A stretch of 64,000 nucleotides of DNA from Ophioderma brevispina (taxonomy: Eukaryota > Echinodermata > Ophiuroidea > Amphilepidida > Ophiodermatidae), in the NCBI GenBank assembly GCA_023653785.1, contig JAMKCH010035767.1, forward strand, positions 47,537 through 111,536, given 5' to 3'. Position 1 is the stretch's first letter, and the number at the start of each line of letters is the position of its first letter. Shown here one piece after another: positions 57,481-64,000 of this stretch. The notes below the pieces were generated by a model. It was not told the origin of the DNA. It searched no databases and saw only the letters and a program-made list of their open reading frames with translations. Position numbers and translations under genes: made by a program.

Positions 57481-58920
57481 CATAATGGCAGGGTGGCCAT
57501 TCCGTTGCATATTTCCAGTCGAGAATGACTGATCCCAGAGACTCGTTACGCCAAATAGAAAAGGAACTTCTTGCTAGTTTGTTTGGGTAGAGCGCTTCCA
57601 TACTACACCATACGGAGCACGTAGGATACAAATTGATCCTAAACCGCTAGAATGATACAGCGGAAACCGCTACAAAGAGCTCCAAAACGACTACAGAGCT
57701 GCTCTTGCGCAGTCCAGTTTATGATTATGAATAGTTACACACCAGGAAAACAAATGTCATTGCAGACACACTCAGTAGAGCGTATTTGCAGAAGTGATGA
57801 GTAACACAGCAGACGCAGAACATGAGCATAGTGCATATTGCTTGAATTCACCGACTAGAGGACAGCATTATAGCAGATATTGCGAAGTACTACGAGGAAG
57901 ATGCCAGAAATTGCAACATTTACAAGATGATATATCATGCATGGCGGCCACATGCAAAGAAAAAGTTCCAAAGAAACTTGTTCCATACTTCCATATCCGT
58001 GAGAGCTAAACCACGGACAACGGGATGATTACACAAGGGGGAGAAAGAACAGCTTCTTATGCCCCAAAGCCCGCACGGAAGGAGAAGATGATGGAATTAA
58101 TTCATTCCTCACATCAAGGAATCCAGGCAAGTGTCAAGAGAGCACGCGAGAGCGTTTACTGGCCTGGGATGTCGGAACAACTGAAGGACTTTAATATTGG
58201 AGAATGTGAGATCTGCCTAACAGTATTCAGACAAAACAGCAGAAAAAGAAATATTAAACCTCACAGCTACTGATTTAGAACATGGGCTAGGTTTGGCAGG
58301 ATAATTTTCCATTAGATGAAAGAAGCTATTTAATACAGTGGATATTTGTCCAACTACTGGGATCGATCACTTTCGACATGAAGGTCAGAGACGTCATACA
58401 TGCAGAAAGGCCAATTTCGCAGACATGAATTACCACGACGTGTTGTATCAGACAATGGTACACAATTCAGTAGTGAACAGTTAGTAAGTTCTCCCGTAAG
58501 TGGGCTTTTGAACACTTGGTCAACCTCGTCGCGGGCTATGCTCCGAGTAACGGCAAGTCAGAGAATGCCGTCAGACTGCCAAGCGGCTTCTAAAGAAAGC
58601 AAAAGCAGACAACAAAGATCCGTATCTGGCGATACTTGATTTCCGAAACTCGCCGGGCCAAGACCAAGATGGTTATCAGTCCTGTGCAGAAACTGATGAG
58701 ACAGACGAACTAAAACACTGTTTACTCTTCCAAAACCAAAAGTTGCTGAAAACCGGAAGTACACAAAGATCTTGGCAAATAGAAAATAAAGGACAGCCAA
58801 GGCCAAGGACAGTGTGAGAGATGCGAACATTTCAAGACAAATCAGTGGTCCATTCAAGCCAGGATTATAGAAACGTTGCCACACAGATCGTACGTGGTTC
58901 AACTCTATAATGGCAGGAAA
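57481..58920 (+). pseudogene. Rest of RNase H, and integrase, of the LTR element
   Basis: Integrase joins the DNA copy to the host genome. The zinc-binding domain: ELIHSSHQGIQASVKRARES then VYWPGMSEQLKDF and CEIC (HHCC), 58098-58230. The core: an LDERSYLIQ-like stretch where the first catalytic Asp is expected (degraded, near 58315-58360), then RRVVSDNGTQFSSEQL (second Asp, 58438-58487) and, in another frame, YAPSNGKSENAVRTAKRLLK (third acidic residue, about 58537-58597), followed by DNKDPYLAILDFRN. The DD-E pattern is therefore partly visible. After it, a TSRRTREN-like tail near 58922-58950. Confidence 0.82.
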
Positions 58921-59942
58921 CTACGTCGCGACGAACTCGGGAGAACTTGAAAAAAGCATCGCAATCAAGTGCCAAAATTCTATAGGAGTGATGACGGACT
59001 TGAAACAACACCTAGGGGAAATCAACCATTGGCCAATATCCAAAAGAAGCAGTGATTCAAAACACCACAGAACCAACCAGCACAGAAGTCAGCAAGTCAG
59101 CAGGACAACACCAGCATGGACAGCACGCCAGAGGTTTGAAAACCAGAACTGGAAGAACCGTGAATGTGAAAAGCACCTGCAAGACTACCAAAGAAACTTA
59201 GATACACAAAAACACTTACAGCATAGATAGGGACAGGCCATGTACATTTCAGCTTAAAGGAATAGTGTAAGTGTGTAAATTAGAATGAATAATGGCATTG
59301 CAACAAGTAAAGTAATACACCAACAAAACAACTATTGGATGAAACACAGAATTAGTCACCGTACAGTAAATTAAAAGTTAAACAGCTAGAGGTAGAGGAG
59401 CAGTGCAAAAATTATGTATTTTCAGCGCATTTATTAAGCTTTTCCATTGCAGATTGTGCTCTACTAAAATTAGTTGTGATTTATGAAAATTTTGAGTTTG
59501 GGTCGCGCATTGCACTTCAAATATTCTCTGTATGTGGCTACATGAGTGTTGGGAAACTACGCAAACAATACGGGTTAAGAATTACACCTCTGATATACCC
59601 AACACCAGAGTTAGAGTTCTGAAATCGGCCACCTCAGATTCTATGCAAATGGTAAAGTAGCTACTTAGGCTATAGTAAAAGTAGATTTATAATTGAAAGA
59701 TTTGTGGTTAAAGTTTGCAAAGAAGTTAAAGCATTTTACACGCATTGTACAAGAAACTTGGACTATAAATGAGAACAGGACTCAATGATTTAACATCAAA
59801 GGATAAATATTATTATATTTTCCATTTGAGCATTAACAGCCTCACAAAGTTGGTGAGCTACAGATAATAGACTCTGATAAAGAACTTATCCAAAGAACCT
59901 TATACAAATTTAAAGGTTATGCAGCATTGAACAGAACTCCTT
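58921..59942. other. 3' region of the LTR element before the polypurine tract
   Basis: An open stretch (58910-59230) is rich in Gln, Asn, Arg and Ser and may be the C-terminal tail of the integrase. The rest is AT-rich with no envelope-like features. Confidence 0.4.
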
Positions 59943-59955
59943 AAAAGAGGGAGGA
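59943..59955 (+). promoter_or_regulatory. Polypurine tract
   Basis: AAAAGAGGGAGGA lies immediately before the TGTAGTG start of the 3' LTR, the standard position for priming plus-strand DNA synthesis. Confidence 0.85.
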
Positions 59956-60179
59956 TGTAGTGTATTGTTGTCAGATTTGAATTAGGACTAATAAGCTTAG
60001 GTAGGTATGCTATAATGGCAACAATATTGGCCTGCTTAGGATTGGCGGCTTAAGAGCAGCCCGTGGCACTCGAGGAGAGATCTGAATGGGGCTCAGTAAT
60101 AAACACGCTTGTAACGAACGGTCCTTTGATTGTTCTATTCACTGTCTAGACTCGATAGTAGGAAACCATTATGTGACCA
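59956..60179 (+). repeat. 3' LTR
   Basis: Starts TGTAGTGTATTGTTGTCAGA, ends ...GTGACCA. Collinear with the 5' LTR; about 12 bp shorter through small indels. Confidence 0.9.
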
Positions 60180-60480
60180 CTATCGAAGAAGAGTATAGCC
60201 ATGTGTGGGTTGTTCTCCTAAAATTAGTGCGTTGTATCCAGGAGATATACACCCTTAGAGTGAGTCGATGCGAGTACAAGAAGTATGTCTATTATGTCAC
60301 ATGTGAGAATCTTCAGTCTAGAATAAGTATACATGGTTCTTTTTGTTAACCAGACATGACAAGAGCAAAATTACAAACCGAGCCATCCAAAATGGTGATG
60401 TCGTCTTGACCGTTGCTTTGTCGCCCGTTTGTTTATGTGGTGTGAAAACATGACACGGGCATGACCTAACTGTTACCACG

Positions 60481-60609
60481 ATGGAGTCAGATTCAATGAT
60501 CGTGCCAGTCGCGTCAGAGGCAAAACGGGTATGCGACGCGGTCATAAAAAACATTAACATGGGTGAGGATGGAGTGACTGATGAAATCATTATTAAAATT
60601 CGAAAATAA
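60481..60609 (+). CDS. Small unrecognised open frame in the DNA element
   Basis: An ATG-to-stop frame of 42 residues, acidic then basic (MESDSMIVPVASEAK ... DEIIIKIRK). It lies in the part of the inverted-repeat element right of the LTR retrotransposon. No family recognised; could be chance or a remnant of the element's own protein. Confidence 0.15.
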   Translation: MESDSMIVPVASEAKRVCDAVIKNINMGEDGVTDEIIIKIRK

Positions 60610-61126
60610 ATGATGCGACGATGTACATGAAATAAAAAATTATAATGATGGTGGTATATGGATCCATTTAGTGGATACGGATAAGGTGATCCGATATGGA
60701 ATGAGATGAAGCAGACTTTACATTTATTGGCCCTACGCGATCATATTACTTATTATTTATTATGATTGTTATTATTATTAGTAGTAGCTATAATGGAAAA
60801 AAACATACAATACAAACAGAATGCATTTTCAATCGTCCAGTTACATTGAAAAACGTTTTGGGAACGTTGCGGTTTCATCTCGTCAAGTTGGTTGTAAGTT
60901 GGTTCTAGTGAATGTTCTGGAAACGTCGTAGTTTCGTCTTAATGAGCATCAGATTTTTGGTTGATTATCAAAGGTGAGTAAATAGTTCGACAAACGAAAT
61001 TCGAATAACCAATTTGTAATACGAATGTAAGTCAGTTTTAGAAACGTGTTTACAAGGTTTCTAGCAAAGACGGAACCAAAGTAGAACTATGGGAAACGTT
61101 TCAGAAAACGTTTCGTGGTTAGCTGG

Positions 61127-62655
61127 AGCGAGTATCAGTCGATCAAGCAGCTTAGAGATGTGAGATAGTAGCGAGAGGGGTCTGTAACTCTTGGTGGTCA
61201 TTGCTGGTTTCTGGGACTTCAGGATTGCAATGACCTTGAAAGTCTTCCATCGGGAGGGAATAGTGACCCCAGTTCCCATGCAAGTGGAAAGGAAGAGTGT
61301 GGAGCATTCGCACATGCTTCAGGTGCAATATTATTCAAGAATCTGTACTATGGATGTATGTGGGCATTGCCAGGACCAGATTTCATTCTTGAGAACTTAT
61401 TCTAGGGGTATCTCATGGTAGGTGAATGGTTGGGACATGGGGCGGACGGTGGAGAGGTTTGTAGAAGATGTTTTATCTTGCATTATTCACAGCACGCGAG
61501 TGGGGCCCCCGCCGTGGAGTGTGGTCTGACACTTTCCATGTTGACAAGTACTGAAGCGATGGAGTTTTCAGAAGAAGACAGGAAATGCTTAGTGGACAAA
61601 AGCTACGTCCGGTGAGCTTGGTGATGGTGTTCAGGCCTTGCGGCTTGAGTGCGTAAAGTTGATATTGGATATCTCTCATCCCATCTGGGGGTCTCTTTTT
61701 GGCCAAGAGTCCAGTAGATGGTTGCCCTTTGCTATTATCTTCAGTATCGCAGTTGGTATTACAATCGCTTTGTTAATAACTCGTCGAATTCAGCTGGTCC
61801 AAGGGGGGTTAGGGGTCTTCTGCCTCTTGGAATGGAATGTCAGCTGACTGATGGAGCATGGAGCAGAAGTCAGAATATGCATCGTTGATGTTAGATGAAG
61901 CAGGGTTGGCAGCGTGGGATGACAGGTCGATGGTGAGTTGTTTGTTGAATTGGCCAGGTGGCTTTCATGAAATTCCATATTTCGGTCAGCAGGCTGGAGA
62001 TCGTGGACAGTGATGTCAACTGGCGGACCAGGATAGGGCAATCACCTGATCTAGGAAATCTAGGCAGGACCGTTCTGGAGCAGGGGGATCGGTGTAGATG
62101 CGTGGATGTGTGCAGGTGGGACAGGTCCATGTCCACATGATGCTTGAATAGAAGGCAGGTGGATCCTTACCATCAAACAGCAGTTGGAGGTCTTCGGAGT
62201 TCAATCCATTCAAGAGCCACTTTGCCATTCTTGTTCAGTGGTGGAGTATCAATGCGTATTTCTACAGTTGAAATCTCCGAGACGAAGGAAAAGCGCCGAC
62301 TGAACTACTGAGGAGTTGAAGTCTGCCATCAGCTGGTGTGGGTTATGGATGTTGTGAAGTGGCGTTCCATGCTTAAAATTTTATCCAGATGGCTCGGGGA
62401 ATTCATTGAAGATTGCAGGGTTGATCTCACTTGTAGCTTGCCTTCACATAGGAAGCGATCCCATGTGTTGTGCGGATGAAGCAATAAGGTCAAAACCTTC
62501 GATTTGCGGCTTCTCTCCATATTCACAGTGAGTTTCTGGAGGAGGATGATATTCCCTCCGTTCGCCCCTGGAGAGCTGTAAGTTGATGTCACGCTTAGCA
62601 TTGGTGAGACCCTCAATGTTCAGCTGCAGGATACAACCTTTGGTGCTTGCCATAA
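61127..62655 (-). pseudogene. LINE endonuclease and start of reverse transcriptase
   Basis: The 5' half of the - strand LINE. The endonuclease begins at about 62653 with CILQLNIEGLTNAKRDINLQ, the 'QxNixGLtxxK' opening of Jockey-like polyproteins, then PPETHCEYG (catalytic E in 'QEtHC'). LGDFNCR near 62270-62290 is the GDFN motif, and LPRFPRSGDCPILVRQL near 62070-62030 corresponds to the final S-D-H-x-P motif. RT starts with IPSRWKTFKVIAILKSQKP, SYRPLSLLSHISKLLDRLI, ending at the boundary with the inserted element. It continues at 52140. Several frameshifts; no target-primed activity expected as written. Confidence 0.83.
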
Positions 62656-63273
62656 GGAAAGTTCCACTGTGAGTAGCTCAGCCGTCTAGAATTGAGGGTG
62701 GGTCTTCAAGATGTTCAATGTGGTGTTTTAAAACACGATGTTTGGACTTAGTTGTTAATCAGTTAGCCACAACGGGTGATGTGACATTAACGAGAAAACA
62801 AAAAAAAAAACAAAAAAAACACCAATGGCCGCCGCGAGAAGGCTTCAACATGAACCCACTACCTAAAACACGATTAAAGAAATACACGCTGTGGCATGGA
62901 CGTTTGACAAATCAGTACAACGAACTGTACGGGCATGTTTACACCTGCGACCCCAAATCACAGGGAAGAAGCCACAGGCTTAAGTCGCTGCAAACTGAGC
63001 GCCCTCTTGGTCTTAATTACCGCCGAGACATAAATTTGACACTACTGTTTTCATATTTCCATGTTTATTTGACCCCTGTGCATTTTTTTCCTGTTTCACG
63101 CCATTGAGAAAGAATTCGGCAGAATTCGAAAGCTTGGGCAGGGTCGACCCCATGAGCTAGTCTTGTATATCTGTAAAAGAATATTTATAATTTTAAATCG
63201 CTCTGATATATTTAGAGATCCGACCTTCTACCAAACATGATCTGTGGCCGCCCATGTTTCTTGTGGACACTAT
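62656..63273. other. No recognised gene
   Basis: A 129-codon + strand frame (62718-63107) is basic, starts inside a tract of A runs and shows no family motif. It may overlap the 5' flank of the - strand LINE. Confidence 0.3.
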
Positions 63274-63377
63274 AGATATATTATATATATATATATTTAG
63301 ATATATATATAGATATAGATATATATATATATATATAATATAGATATATAATTATATATATATATATATAGATATAA
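63274..63377. repeat. (TA)n microsatellite with GATA interruptions
   Basis: About 100 bp of alternating TA with periodic GATATA variants. Confidence 0.95.
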
Positions 63378-64000
63378 TATTCAGAGGCTAAATCTAGATT
63401 TGCGCGCCCAATTAGAGATAGGGTGCCACACCATACACAGGGCCTATAAATCTCCTATTTAGTTTGTTACAACTTGTAAATTATTACATAAACCACCGGT
63501 CGTTCGGTCCATCCCTCTGTCGAGTTTCGACCAGCGATAAACCGGAACTCTCTTACATTGCACCTTTGGCCTTGTTCTATGCCCCCTCAAAGGTGTTATG
63601 AGTCTCATTTGAAAATTCCCTCGGGGAAAGTGGAGACTTATTTAAAGGTGCCCTTTAAAACATAAAAAGTTTCTCTATTTCATATTCATCAAGGATATCG
63701 CAAGCATATGAATCTAAATTGCCAAAATGTAAATTGAAAACCGATATACCATTAGACGAGGACCATAATTGATGTGGATTACAACAGCACATATATTACT
63801 TACACATAGTATCTGGAACAGTAAAGAAACTGTATGGAAAAGAGTGCAGCAGAGGTCAGTTTGCAGAGAAATGAGAAAAATAGAAGCACAAAACCCCCCG
63901 CCGCGGAAGTGCAAACCGCTATCCTATAAAAACGAGAATTTGAGCGTAATTTGTGTAATTTTGTGGCGGATATTTTGTCCTGAGATTTGCTTTTGGTATC
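63378..64000. other. No recognised feature to the window end
   Basis: No family motif in any frame. CCCCTCAAAGGTGTTATG and TTAAAGGTGCCCTTTAAA (a near palindrome at about 63640-63658) are the only local patterns noted. Confidence 0.3.

Larger units (their letters stand above)
53056..60179 (+). mobile_element. Ty3/Gypsy-type LTR retrotransposon, complete but mutated
   Basis: A 7.1-kb unit with direct LTRs at both ends, primer-binding site, gag zinc knuckle, aspartic protease, RT-RNase H and integrase in the Ty3/Gypsy order, and a polypurine tract. TATC lies directly before the left LTR (53052-53055) and just after the right LTR (60181-60184), a likely 4-5 bp target duplication. Coding parts are cut by many stops and frameshifts. 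The pol resembles the K02A2.6-like lineage common in invertebrates. The ~1.9 kb between the primer site and gag is unusually long. No envelope gene is seen. Confidence 0.9.
52141..61126. mobile_element. Inverted-repeat DNA element with GAAACGTTT arrays, inserted in the LINE
   Basis: The left end CCAGCTAACACTTTTTAACG and the right end (inverse CCAGCTAACCACGAAACG) are terminal inverted repeats. Dense variants of GAAACGTTT and AAACGTTCC fill the first ~300 bp and last ~290 bp. Without the LTR retrotransposon it contains, the element is about 1.86 kb. LINE reading resumes without visible gap across its ends. No transposase is recognised, and I could not find a matching target duplication (flanks GCCG and AGCG). 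Probably a non-autonomous DNA transposon. Confidence 0.72.

Noticed and set aside
58910..59230. Envelope gene of the Gypsy element
   Set aside because: The stretch is Gln/Asn/Arg-rich without signal peptide, transmembrane segment or cleavage site; it reads as an integrase tail.
62718..63107. 129-codon + strand gene
   Set aside because: Begins in an A-rich low-complexity tract, no family motif, overlaps the 5' flank of the - strand LINE.

Overview
The window looks like animal (metazoan) nuclear DNA. It is AT-rich and intron- and repeat-dominated, with no operon structure, rRNA or complete tRNA gene. Three exon-sized HYR domains bounded by splice signals and a receptor combining leucine-rich repeats (LRR) with seven transmembrane helices (LGR/GRL101/relaxin-receptor style) point to an invertebrate deuterostome. 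An echinoderm is my best guess; this is inference from family content, not a species call.

Host genes. (1) On the + strand, about 0.6-6.3 kb, lie three HYR exons (588-817, 4309-4534, 6096-6317) of a multi-HYR protein. Only the third is open throughout. (2) On the - strand, about 25.9-20.1 kb, lies an LRR-7TM receptor: one LRR array (24.86-25.86 kb) and two tandem copies of the terminal LRR/cap plus 7TM block (24.28-22.87 and 21.42-20.10 kb). Both copies carry many small indels. (3) A + strand reading frame open for 264 codons (25895-26689) is unrecognised but longer than chance would easily give.

Mobile DNA fills most of the rest. From left to right: a foldback element and a tRNA-derived SINE (5.1-5.7 kb); a duplicated 1.04-kb repeat, one copy holding a 600-bp insertion with TAGTC target duplication (7.2-9.96 kb); a 27-bp minisatellite (10.65-10.93 kb); a 193-bp tandem duplication whose second copy holds a 552-bp TTAA-flanked MITE (11.7-12.6 kb); a palindromic tandem array (13.7-14.0 kb); two nested inverted-repeat elements (17.36-18.21 kb); LINE fragments at 18.3, 30.7, 34.1 and 34.2-34.8 kb; a ~365-bp satellite (37.2-39.0 kb); a decayed LINE with endonuclease and RT pieces (39.99-43.96 kb); and an 836-bp TA-flanked MITE (44.5-45.35 kb).

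The right end is a three-layer nest. A - strand LINE (62.65 to 50.54 kb) is split by an inverted-repeat element (52141-61126), which is itself split by a 7.1-kb Ty3/Gypsy-type LTR retrotransposon (53056-60179) with recognisable LTRs, primer site, gag zinc knuckle, protease, RT/RNase H, integrase and polypurine tract.

Nearly every recognisable protein segment is interrupted by small frameshifts, and unusual G or C homopolymers sit inside otherwise conserved motifs. Either most genes here are decayed, or the assembly has many uncorrected small indels; the sequence alone cannot decide. I found no clearly new biological system. The best leads are the nested insertion, the internal empty-site comparisons, the duplicated receptor exon and the homopolymer insertions.
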